A stretch of 5,853 nt of DNA from [Eubacterium] saphenum (GCA_004555855.1 SFJQ01000105.1:1-5853); one strand, 5' to 3'. Shown: positions 1 through 5,744, counted from the first letter of the stretch. Notes: a model not told the origin generated them from the letters alone. Program-made: numbers and translations.

Positions 1-3
1 ATA

Positions 4-12
4 TGTTACAAT
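4..12 (+). promoter_or_regulatory. Extended -10 element, candidate rlmN promoter
   Basis: The bases TGTTACAAT fit an extended -10 element (TG, one base, then TACAAT, 5 of 6 to consensus). Transcription would start near 19, giving a leader of about 20 nt that carries the rlmN ribosome binding site. Any -35 element lies left of the window, so the promoter cannot be confirmed. The gene could instead be read through from an upstream operon. The same 12 bases (1-12) recur as the -10 region of the regulator promoter on the opposite strand near 5638-5649. Confidence 0.4.
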
Positions 13-23
13 ATAGTTGAAAA

Positions 24-33
24 AAGGCGGTGA
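24..33 (+). promoter_or_regulatory. Ribosome binding site that sets the rlmN start
   Basis: AAGGCGGTGA differs from an ideal AAGGAGGTGA by one base. From its GGCGG core there are 7 nt to the GTG at 38, which is good spacing. The in-frame TTG at 17 lies upstream of this site and has no ribosome binding site of its own, so GTG at 38 is preferred. Confidence 0.6.
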
Positions 34-37
34 GCGA

Positions 38-1042
38 GTGAATATTTTTGATATGACGATGGAAAATCTTGGTTGTTTTTTGAAGGAAAACGGAGAAAAC
101 CCTGCAAAATCGAGAATAATATATGATGGGATATACAAGCAGGGTGTGCGCGATTTTTCGGGATTTGGGTTCAGCGAACGAGTTGTGGAAAAGCTCTCGG
201 CGTTTGATTTTGCTGAGCCGAAGGTTGTTCGGAAACTGGAGAACGAGAGTGCTGCAAAACTGCTTTTGGAGCTGACTGATGGGAATTTGTGTGAAACCGT
301 GCTGATGCGGCAAAGGTTCGGGGCTTGTGTGTGTGTTTCAACTCAGGTTGGGTGCAATATGGGCTGCAAATTCTGCCGAAGCGGGCAGATAAAGAAGCGC
401 AGAAATCTCACCGCCGGTGAAATTGTCGGGCAAGTTCTTGCAATAGAACGTGAATTTTCCTGCAAAATATACGGCGTTTCCGTTATGGGAATAGGCGAGC
501 CGTTCGATAATTTCGATGCAGTGCGTGATTTTTGCGAAATCGTGACCGAGGACAAGGGGCTTGCTGTCGGGAAGAGGCACGTCACGGTTTCGACATGCGG
601 GATTGTTCCGGAGATTTACCGTTTTGCGGACAGCGTGCGCCCGACAAGCCTTGCAATCAGCCTTCACGCGCCGAATGACGCGCTTAGAAACGAGCTTATG
701 CCGATAAACAAAAAGTACCCGATAAGCGAGGTCCTGAGCGCCGCTGAGTACTACACGGAAAAGACGCGAAAGCGCGTGACGCTCGAGTATATTATGCTCG
801 GAGGTGTGAACGATGAAAAATCTCACGCCGAGGAGCTTGCCCGTGTTATCGGCGGGCGCGATTTTTACGTCAACCTTATCCCGTACAATTCCACGGACTG
901 CGGTTTTACGCAAAGTTCCCCCGAAAAAATCTCGGAGTTTTGCGCGACTCTCAAAGAAAACGGCGTTGTGGCGACAAAACGCAAGGAGTTCGGCGCGGAT
1001 TTGAACGCGGCTTGCGGGCAGCTTCTCTCCGATTACACATAA
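38..1042 (+). CDS. rlmN: 23S rRNA (adenine-2503-C2) methyltransferase, RlmN family radical SAM enzyme
   Basis: The 334-residue protein is a cytoplasmic radical-SAM methylase. RlmN places a methyl group on C2 of A2503 of 23S rRNA and, in some bacteria, on A37 of some tRNAs. Seen in the sequence (GTG start numbering): an N-terminal helical domain at about 1-90; the CxxxCxxC iron-sulfur motif at Cys106, Cys110 and Cys113; Cys99 seven residues before it, matching catalytic Cys118 of E. coli RlmN; the GEP motif at 153-155, in the Bacillus-like form MGIGEPFDNF; the AISLHAPN and LMPINKKYP blocks; and AACGQL near the end, whose Cys326 matches the methyl-carrying Cys355. Both catalytic cysteines are therefore present. 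Length is normal for the family, usually 340-370. The loop after the cluster (CRSGQIKKRRNL) is more basic than in E. coli or B. subtilis. The relative Cfr methylates C8, but GEP rather than GEA and the Bacillus-like blocks favour RlmN. The gene converges on ppk. Confidence 0.92.
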   Translation: MNIFDMTMENLGCFLKENGENPAKSRIIYDGIYKQGVRDFSGFGFSERVVEKLSAFDFAEPKVVRKLENESAAKLLLELTDGNLCETVLMRQRFGACVCVSTQVGCNMGCKFCRSGQIKKRRNLTAGEIVGQVLAIEREFSCKIYGVSVMGIGEPFDNFDAVRDFCEIVTEDKGLAVGKRHVTVSTCGIVPEIYRFADSVRPTSLAISLHAPNDALRNELMPINKKYPISEVLSAAEYYTEKTRKRVTLEYIMLGGVNDEKSHAEELARVIGGRDFYVNLIPYNSTDCGFTQSSPEKISEFCATLKENGVVATKRKEFGADLNAACGQLLSDYT

Positions 1043-1045
1043 AAC

Positions 1046-1071
1046 AAGCGCGGATTTTCACCCGCGCTTTT
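1046..1071. terminator. Bidirectional terminator hairpin between rlmN and ppk
   Basis: A perfect 8-bp stem, AAGCGCGG (1046-1053) with CCGCGCTT (1062-1069), encloses an 8-nt loop. On the plus strand it starts 3 bp after the rlmN stop and runs into TTTT. On the minus strand it lies 4 bp beyond the ppk stop and is followed by GTTTTATG, a poor U-run. It can serve both convergent genes but is likely stronger for rlmN. Confidence 0.75.
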
Positions 1072-1073
1072 GC

Positions 1074-3182
1074 TTATTTAACACGTCTGATTTTTACTTT
1101 TGCGGGGATTTCGAGCAGAGCAGCCGCTTCGTCATCGACTTTCGCCTGCTCGTAAGCCTGTTCGTAGAAGTAAAGCTGCGAGTTCAGCGGCTCTTTGCCT
1201 TCATTCGGAACGCGAACATACAGCCCGTCTGATTTCAGCTCACGCGCTTTCACGTTATCGCGCATACAGATATCGAAAATATCGCAAACCCTGTCTGCAA
1301 GCGGCTTCGCGAGTATCGGTGCGGCAACTTCCACGCGGCGCTCGGTGTTTCTCGTCATAAAATCCGCGCTCGAGATGTACACTCTGCGGCGGTTTTCCTT
1401 GCCGAAAATATAAATTCTGCTGTGTTCGAGGAAACGCCCGACAATGGACACCACGCGGATATTCTCGGTCTGACCGGGAATGCCCGGAATAAGGCAGCAA
1501 ATCCCGCGAATAACCAGCTCAACCTTAACGCCCGCACGCGAAGCCTCCGCTAGTTTTTCAATCAAATCACGGTCGGTGAGCGAGTTGATTTTTATTCCGA
1601 TGTAGCCGTCCTTGCCGTAGGTGATTTCGTTGTCGATGTACTCGACAATCTTGCTCTTCAAGCCTTTCGGGGCAACGAGCAGCCGGTTTGTGCTTTCAAC
1701 GGTTGCTTCCTCGCAAAGCGCGTTGAACACAACCGAAGCGTCCGCGCCTATCGCTTTGTCGGCGGTAAGCAGCGTGAGGTCGGTGTACAGCTTCGAGGTG
1801 CGCTCGTTGTAGTTGCCCGTGCCGACCTGTGTGATGTAGGTGACGTCGTTTCCGTCGCGGAGCGTTATCAGAAGCAGCTTTGAGTGAACCTTCAGCTCCT
1901 CGAGCCCGTAGATAACCTGCACGCCCGCGTCCTCGAGCTGTTTTGACCAGCCGATGTTGTTTTCCTCGTCAAACCGCGCTCTCAGCTCAACCAGCGCCAG
2001 CACGTCCTTGCCGTTTTCGGCAGCCTTGTTGAGCGCATTTATGATTTTACTGTCGCGCGCCACTCGGTAAAGGGTGATTTTAATTGACGAAACATCGGGA
2101 TTTTCCGCTGCCTCATCCAGCAGTCTGATGAACTGATTTATGTTTTCGTAGGGATAATTCAGCAGAATATCCTTATTTTTGATTTGCTCAATCAGAGAAA
2201 CATTTCTGAGAATTGCAGGGGACTGCTGCGGGGTAAGCGGCGCGAAAAACAGCTCTTTTTGTTTCTCAAGCAGCTTTTCAAGCGTGGAAATAAACCCGAG
2301 CGACAGCGGAGTGCTCTGTTTAAACACGAAATTCTCGCTCACATCAAGCACCTTTGAGAGAATAGAAACGGTTTCGCCGTCGGGATTTCCCTGAAATTCA
2401 ATTCTGACGGGCTGGAGCTTTTTGCGCTTTTTGACCAGCTTTGCCATAATGTCTCGGAAATCCATATCGTGGTCGAAAAGTCCCTCGTCTATGGGGATAT
2501 CGGCGTTGCGCGTTACACGGAAAATGCAGCGCGAGTGGATATCGAAATTCGAGAAAACACTCTTTGCGTAACGTCTGATAATCTCCTCGATGAGCAAGAA
2601 TTTCCTGCTTTTCGGCAAAAAGACAACCTTCGGGAGATTTTCGGGAACGGGCAGGATACCGAACGTGAATTTCCCGCCGGTTTCGGTTTTTTTACGCAGC
2701 TTGCAGCCGATGTACACCTCGCCGTTTTTGAGGAACGGCACGGGGTGCTTTTTATCGACAATTCCCGTGAACAAAAGCGGACGGATTTCGCGCGAAAAAT
2801 ACGCTTTCAGATAAGCGTCCTCTTGGGGAGAGAGCTTGTCCTCGGTTATATGCTCAACGCCGTATTTGGAAATCCCTTCCATTATCAGCGAATACGCTTC
2901 GTCCTTTTTCGGAATAAGCCCGCGCACCGACTTTGCGATAGCGGAAAGCTGTTCCTTGGCGTTCATATTTGTTTTGTTTTCACGGTCCTTGGGGTCGTAG
3001 AGCAGCTTGTCGTACCACGAGCCTACTCTTATCATAAAGAACTCGTCGAGATTTGAGCAGAAAATGCTCACGAAACGCAGCCGTTCAAACAGGGGAGTGG
3101 TTTCGTCAAAAGCCTCTTCAAGCACTCGCGCGTTGAATTTAAGCCACGAAAGCTCTCTGTTGTCGTAAAACGATTCATCCAT
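1074..3182 (-). CDS. ppk: Polyphosphate kinase 1
   Basis: The 702-residue enzyme reversibly transfers the ATP gamma-phosphate onto a growing polyphosphate chain. Length is typical of Ppk1 (about 690-720). Domains from the family: N-terminal helical domain about 1-105 (note ELSWLKFN and SNLDEFF), head domain about 106-310, and two phospholipase-D-like catalytic domains about 320-500 and 505-690. Visible active-site residues are His433 in KVHSKLL, matching the phosphorylated His435 of E. coli; Arg373 (LYRVA) and Arg403 (ARFDEE), matching the magnesium/phosphate-binding Arg375 and Arg405; and His587 in FLEHSRIYIF, matching His592. Where E. coli has His454 (AHIGTGN) this protein has Gln452 (TQVGTGN). 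The last ~20 residues form a charged tail. ATG at 3182 is supported by AAGGAG six nt upstream. The gene starts 15 bp after the pyrG stop with no promoter or terminator between, so it is probably transcribed from the pyrG promoter. Confidence 0.96.
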   Translation of the reverse strand: MDESFYDNRELSWLKFNARVLEEAFDETTPLFERLRFVSIFCSNLDEFFMIRVGSWYDKLLYDPKDRENKTNMNAKEQLSAIAKSVRGLIPKKDEAYSLIMEGISKYGVEHITEDKLSPQEDAYLKAYFSREIRPLLFTGIVDKKHPVPFLKNGEVYIGCKLRKKTETGGKFTFGILPVPENLPKVVFLPKSRKFLLIEEIIRRYAKSVFSNFDIHSRCIFRVTRNADIPIDEGLFDHDMDFRDIMAKLVKKRKKLQPVRIEFQGNPDGETVSILSKVLDVSENFVFKQSTPLSLGFISTLEKLLEKQKELFFAPLTPQQSPAILRNVSLIEQIKNKDILLNYPYENINQFIRLLDEAAENPDVSSIKITLYRVARDSKIINALNKAAENGKDVLALVELRARFDEENNIGWSKQLEDAGVQVIYGLEELKVHSKLLLITLRDGNDVTYITQVGTGNYNERTSKLYTDLTLLTADKAIGADASVVFNALCEEATVESTNRLLVAPKGLKSKIVEYIDNEITYGKDGYIGIKINSLTDRDLIEKLAEASRAGVKVELVIRGICCLIPGIPGQTENIRVVSIVGRFLEHSRIYIFGKENRRRVYISSADFMTRNTERRVEVAAPILAKPLADRVCDIFDICMRDNVKARELKSDGLYVRVPNEGKEPLNSQLYFYEQAYEQAKVDDEAAALLEIPAKVKIRRVK

Positions 3183-3188
3183 AATTTT

Positions 3189-3194
3189 CTCCTT
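3189..3194 (-). promoter_or_regulatory. ppk ribosome binding site
   Basis: AAGGAG on the minus strand lies 6 nt before the ATG at 3182, inside the 15-bp gap after pyrG. It shows that ppk has its own strong initiation signal and fixes the start codon. Confidence 0.8.
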
Positions 3195-3197
3195 AAA

Positions 3198-4847
3198 TCA
3201 CGCGTTCTTTTCCTTATCAGCAACCCTGATGAACTCGTTGAACAGCGGGTGCGGACGGTTCGGGCGCGATTTGAACTCGGGGTGGAACTGTACGGCAACG
3301 AAGAACGGGTGAACGTCCGTTGAAAGCTCGACAATTTCGACAAGTTTTCCGTCGGGAGAAAGTCCCGCGAACTTCAAGCCTTTTTCCGCCATAATCTCGC
3401 GATAGGAGTTGTTGAACTCGTAGCGGTGGCGGTGGCGCTCATAAACAAGCTCCTCGCCGTAAACCCTGCGGGAAATCGAGGTTTCGTCCAGCTTGCACGG
3501 ATACAGACCGAGGCGCATTGTGCCGCCCATATCCACGCCCTTCTGGTCGGGCATAATGTCGATAACGTTGTGCTCAACAGTGCAGAAATCTCCGGAATTT
3601 TCGCCGCCGTTTCCGCAGGCAAACTCGCCGGAATCCGCACCGTTCAGCCCGCACGCATATCTTGCAAACTCGATAACAGCCATGTGCATACCGAGGCAAA
3701 GCCCGAGATACGGGATTTTGTGAGTTCTTGCATAGTGAACAGCCAGAATTTTGCCCTCCGTTCCGCGCTTTCCGAAACCGCCCGGAACGCAGATTCCGTC
3801 AACGCCGCTGAGCATTTCATCAACGTTTTCTTCGGTGATTTCCTCGGAATTTATCAGCTTGATGTCAACCTTGCAGCCGTTTGCCGCGCTCGCGTGACGA
3901 ATTGACTCCATAACCGAGATATACGCGTCCGGCAAAGCGACATACTTGCCGACAAGACCGATTGTAAGCGGCTTTACGGCGCTTTCCTGACGTTTTACCA
4001 TTTCTTCCCATTCGGTGAGTTCGGGCTTTCTGTCCTCAAGACCGAGCAGCCGGCAAGCCGAGTGTGCAAGTCCTTCTTTTTCGAGCATAAGCGGAACGGC
4101 GTACAGTGAAGAAGCTGTCAAATTCTGGATAACGTCCTCTTTTCTGACGTTGCAGAAATTCGCTATTTTCTCGCGCATTTCAACGGGAACTTCCATTTCG
4201 CTTCTCAGAACGAGGATATTCGGCTGAATACCGAGCGAAAGCAGCTCCTTGACGGAGTGCTGAGTGGGCTTGGTTTTAAGCTCGTTCGAGCCGCTGATGT
4301 AGGGGAGCAGGGTGACGTGAATGTACAAAACGTTCTCGCGACCTTTCTCGTAGCTCACCTGACGGATTGTTTCGAGAAACGGCGTGCTTTCGATATCGCC
4401 GACAGTACCGCCGATTTCTGTGATAACCACGTCAACCGGCTCTGCGCCGCTGTTTGCTGCACGATAAACACGGCTTTTTATCTCGTTTGTAACGTGCGGG
4501 ATAACCTGAACGGTGCCGCCGAGATAGTCGCCGCGGCGCTCCTTGTTGAGGATAGTCCAGTAGATTTTACCCGTGGTAACGTTTGAGTTCACCGACAAAT
4601 TCTCATCGATAAAGCGCTCGTAGTGACCGAGGTCGAGGTCGGTTTCCGCGCCGTCATCGGTGACGAAAACCTCGCCGTGCTGATAGGGGGACATAGTTCC
4701 GGGGTCAACATTGAGATAAGGGTCAAATTTCTGGATAGTGACGCGATATCCGCGCGCCTTGAGCAAACGACCCAGCGATGCCGCCGTGATGCCCTTTCCA
4801 AGTCCCGAAACAACGCCGCCTGTGACGAATATGTATTTTGTAGCCAT
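3198..4847 (-). CDS. pyrG: CTP synthase (glutamine-hydrolysing)
   Basis: The 549-residue cytoplasmic enzyme converts UTP, ATP and glutamine to CTP, the last step of pyrimidine nucleotide synthesis. The synthetase domain (about 1-270) begins KYIFVTGGVVSGLGKG, the P-loop at 10-19. DDGAETDLDLGHYERF contains the expected metal-binding Asp70, and EIGGTVGDIES contains Glu144. A linker leads to the class I glutamine amidotransferase domain (about 295-540): PGGFGKRGTEG oxyanion region, nucleophile Cys384 in GLCLGM, and His522 and Glu524 in FHPEF. DMGGTMRLG and ERHRHRYE are family signatures. Two oddities: His388 replaces the usual Gln after CLGM, and residues 402-422 hold a 10-residue imperfect duplication. 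An in-frame GTG at 4853 would add two residues, but it sits only 2 nt from the AAGGAG, whereas the ATG at 4847 is 8 nt away and gives the family-typical MATKYIFVTGG. First gene of an operon with ppk. Confidence 0.97.
   Translation of the reverse strand: MATKYIFVTGGVVSGLGKGITAASLGRLLKARGYRVTIQKFDPYLNVDPGTMSPYQHGEVFVTDDGAETDLDLGHYERFIDENLSVNSNVTTGKIYWTILNKERRGDYLGGTVQVIPHVTNEIKSRVYRAANSGAEPVDVVITEIGGTVGDIESTPFLETIRQVSYEKGRENVLYIHVTLLPYISGSNELKTKPTQHSVKELLSLGIQPNILVLRSEMEVPVEMREKIANFCNVRKEDVIQNLTASSLYAVPLMLEKEGLAHSACRLLGLEDRKPELTEWEEMVKRQESAVKPLTIGLVGKYVALPDAYISVMESIRHASAANGCKVDIKLINSEEITEENVDEMLSGVDGICVPGGFGKRGTEGKILAVHYARTHKIPYLGLCLGMHMAVIEFARYACGLNGADSGEFACGNGGENSGDFCTVEHNVIDIMPDQKGVDMGGTMRLGLYPCKLDETSISRRVYGEELVYERHRHRYEFNNSYREIMAEKGLKFAGLSPDGKLVEIVELSTDVHPFFVAVQFHPEFKSRPNRPHPLFNEFIRVADKEKNA
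3582..3644 (-). repeat. Imperfect 30-bp tandem duplication inside pyrG
   Basis: Two 10-codon units, NGADSGEFAC and NGGENSGDFC, lie one Gly codon apart in the amidotransferase domain. Related CTP synthases, from memory, have only one such segment here (GxxNSTEF before the VIDLMPEQ block). The DNA copies share blocks such as AACGG, TTCCGG and a final TGC but have diverged, so the event is not recent. The reading frame is kept. Confidence 0.5.
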
Positions 4848-4855
4848 TTCCACTT

Positions 4856-4861
4856 CTCCTT
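4856..4861 (-). promoter_or_regulatory. Ribosome binding site that sets the pyrG start
   Basis: AAGGAG on the minus strand is 8 nt before the ATG at 4847 but only 2 nt before the in-frame GTG at 4853. This spacing selects the ATG. Confidence 0.8.
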
Positions 4862-4879
4862 TTCAACATACTTGACAAT

Positions 4880-4908
4880 ATTATAACACAAAAAGACGAT
4901 TTTTTCAA
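4880..4908 (-). promoter_or_regulatory. Sigma-A promoter of the pyrG-ppk operon
   Basis: On the minus strand, -35 TTGAAA (4908-4903, 5 of 6) and -10 TATAAT (4885-4880, perfect) are separated by exactly 17 bp. Start of transcription is expected near 4873, giving a leader of only about 25 nt to the ATG at 4847. That leaves no room for an attenuator or riboswitch, and the start region has no GGG run. Confidence 0.8.
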
Positions 4909-4993
4909 CCACATTAGCAAAATTTTTTCAGAAATATAAAAATATTTGTGTTATATATTAAAATAGTATAATTGGAAGAGATTTGGGAATTTT

Positions 4994-5251
4994 TCAATCC
5001 GGCTGAGACTTCTGCATTTTGTTATAGCGGAATGCGAGAATAAACGAGATTATTCCGAGCAAAAGCGCCATTACGAGCATAATCGACATCATAAATCTGT
5101 TTGTCAGCGCGCCGTCTTTCGTCACGACCAATTCTTTTTCATCGGTAAGCAAAGCCAAGCCGTTCATCACCGAGATAAAGACGAGCACAAAGCCGTTTCG
5201 CTTGACGTGAACAGTGCCCTCAATACCGAAAAGAGAGCCGTTAACGGCCAA
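4994..5251 (-). CDS. Small membrane protein, probable 3' part of a split gene
   Basis: I do not recognise a named family with confidence. The 85-residue frame has two hydrophobic segments, about 20-35 (FVLVFISVMNGLALL) and about 53-74 (FMMSIMLVMALLLGIISFILAF), followed by a basic tail RYNKMQK that would sit in the cytoplasm. The only start near the junction is a TTG at 5251 with no ribosome binding site, and in-frame stops lie just upstream (TGA at 5261-5263). It overlaps the previous ORF by 11 bp in a different frame. Together the two frames resemble a multi-span membrane protein that often follows this type of small HTH regulator in Clostridia (recalled, not searched). I infer that it is the back half of such a gene after a frameshift or internal deletion. 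Independent, coupled translation is possible but poorly supported. No convincing terminator follows. Confidence 0.5.
   Translation of the reverse strand: MAVNGSLFGIEGTVHVKRNGFVLVFISVMNGLALLTDEKELVVTKDGALTNRFMMSIMLVMALLLGIISFILAFRYNKMQKSQPD
5237..5248. repeat. 12-bp perfect palindrome at the membrane-gene junction
   Basis: GCCGTTAACGGC is its own reverse complement. It contains the TAA stop of the upstream membrane ORF (5241-5243) and lies next to the TTG that opens the downstream frame, exactly where the reading frame is lost. Confidence 0.6.
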
Positions 5252-5420
5252 AATCCATAATCAAAGTGTTCGCAGCGCACATTATCGCAAACAATATAAC
5301 CGTCTGGAGCGTGATTTTCTGGCGTGTTATTTTCTGCCGCTCGTCAAGAATTTCCTTTTGCGAAAGCGGTTCGTTGTTTACCATTTTCGAGCAAAAGCTG
5401 TCAAAAGATTTCAAACTCAT
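5241..5420 (-). CDS. Small membrane protein, probable 5' part of a split gene
   Basis: The 59-residue frame starts MSLKSFDSF. Its N-terminal half is charged and likely cytoplasmic (EPLSQKEILDERQKITRQK). It is followed by one membrane segment at about 36-54 (ITLQTVILFAIMCAANTLI), and it ends abruptly after MDFGR. The ATG at 5420 is preceded by GGGAGG at a 7-nt spacing and overlaps the regulator's stop codon as ATGA, so translation is probably coupled to the regulator. A TTG at 5435 would give five more residues but would lie on the ribosome binding site. I infer it is the front of a longer membrane protein continued in the frame at 4994-5251. Moving one base forward within 5244-5260 would join them into a protein of roughly 145 residues with three spans. 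The function is unknown; a membrane partner that influences the regulator is a guess from context. Confidence 0.6.
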   Translation of the reverse strand: MSLKSFDSFCSKMVNNEPLSQKEILDERQKITRQKITLQTVILFAIMCAANTLIMDFGR

Positions 5421-5620
5421 TTTATTTCCTCCCAAAAAAGTTCGTCAAGCGTTTTGCCGAGCGCACGGCAAATGGCTATGCAAAGGTTGATTGTGGGGTT
5501 GTAGTCGCCGTTTTCGACAGCGGAGATTGTCTGCCGTGTGACGCCGACTTTCCGCGCAAGCTCGTCCTGAGACAAATCAAGCGAAGCGCGCGCGGCTTTC
5601 ATTTTAAGATTTTTCGACAT
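5417..5620 (-). CDS. Small Cro/C1 (XRE) family helix-turn-helix regulator
   Basis: The 67-residue protein is almost only a DNA-binding domain. LSQDELARKVGV (about 16-27) forms the first helix and turn, and TRQTISAVENG (28-38) contains the recognition helix. It is followed by the family-typical DYNPTINLCIAICRALGKTLDELFW. Such short regulators bind DNA as dimers and commonly control their own operon; that is family knowledge, not shown here. The ATG at 5620 is chosen because GAGGTGAGG lies directly before it. An in-frame ATG at 5647 would fall inside the promoter spacer and so cannot be on the mRNA. The stop overlaps the next gene's start as ATGA, which implies coupled translation with the membrane ORF. 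The target genes are unknown; the operon promoter is the first candidate. Confidence 0.88.
   Translation of the reverse strand: MSKNLKMKAARASLDLSQDELARKVGVTRQTISAVENGDYNPTINLCIAICRALGKTLDELFWEEIK
5428..5433 (-). promoter_or_regulatory. Ribosome binding site of the small membrane ORF
   Basis: GGGAGG on the minus strand lies 7 nt before the ATG at 5420 and inside the last codons of the regulator gene. It shows that the 59-residue frame has a real initiation signal, in contrast to the downstream frame beginning at 5251. Confidence 0.75.
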
Positions 5621-5622
5621 AT

Positions 5623-5631
5623 CCTCACCTC
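5623..5631 (-). promoter_or_regulatory. Ribosome binding site of the HTH regulator, at the expected mRNA 5' end
   Basis: GAGGTGAGG on the minus strand precedes the ATG at 5620. The predicted transcription start is near 5631, so the binding site may lie at the extreme 5' end of the message. Confidence 0.6.
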
Positions 5632-5637
5632 GACTGA

Positions 5638-5666
5638 ATTGTAACATATTTTTGATGCAATGTCAA
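5638..5666 (-). promoter_or_regulatory. Sigma-A promoter of the regulator/membrane operon
   Basis: On the minus strand, -35 TTGACA (5666-5661, perfect) and -10 TACAAT (5643-5638, 5 of 6) are 17 bp apart, with TG one base before the -10, so it is also an extended -10. An inverted pair TTGTAA (5639-5644) and TTACAA (5674-5679) straddles the -35 and could be an operator, possibly for the regulator itself, but this is speculative. Confidence 0.8.
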
Positions 5667-5726
5667 GTAAGCTTTACAAAAAGTCAATTTTTTTTATATG
5701 AAGCGGGGAATATCGGGAAAAATAAA

Positions 5727-5742
5727 ATTTTTTATAAAAAAT
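5727..5742. promoter_or_regulatory. A/T-tract palindrome upstream of -35, possible UP element
   Basis: ATTTTTTATAAAAAAT is a perfect 16-bp palindrome ending 2 bp before the -35 at 5745. Alternating T6 and A6 tracts in this position are typical of UP elements bound by the RNA polymerase alpha subunit and of bent promoter DNA. The role is inferred from position and composition. Confidence 0.5.
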
Positions 5743-5744
5743 AC

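Noticed and set aside
338..913. 191-residue minus-strand ORF inside rlmN
   Set aside because: It mirrors the codon pattern of rlmN, lacks a ribosome binding site, and the plus-strand protein has all family motifs.
38..1042. Cfr-type antibiotic-resistance methylase instead of RlmN
   Set aside because: The GEP motif and the MGIGEPFDNF and AISLHAPN blocks match Bacillus RlmN. Cfr has GEA and differs in these blocks, although KEFGADLNAACGQL is somewhat Cfr-like.
2469..3056. 195-residue plus-strand ORF opposite ppk
   Set aside because: It is a shadow of the ppk reading frame with no recognisable domain and no initiation signal.
3426..3905. 159-residue plus-strand ORF opposite pyrG
   Set aside because: It lies opposite a fully conserved CTP synthase domain, resembles no protein I know, and has no ribosome binding site.
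4872..4877. Plus-strand TTGACA near the pyrG leader
   Set aside because: No -10-like hexamer lies 16-18 bp downstream, and the site overlaps the minus-strand pyrG start region.
4589..4912. 107-residue minus-strand ORF overlapping the pyrG start
   Set aside because: Its start lies in the pyrG promoter and most of its length is out-of-frame pyrG sequence.
4932..4947. AAATAT/ATATTT hairpin as terminator for the membrane ORFs
   Set aside because: The stem is six A:T pairs only, with no GC and no clear U-run after it on the minus strand.
4944..4972. Plus-strand promoter with TATAAT at 4967-4972
   Set aside because: There is no acceptable -35 at 15-18 bp and no extended -10. It would be antisense to the membrane ORFs, and the gap is AT-rich enough to give TATAAT by chance.
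5659..5687. Second minus-strand promoter with TTGACT at 5687-5682
   Set aside because: The bases at the expected -10 position read GACATT, which does not resemble TATAAT.
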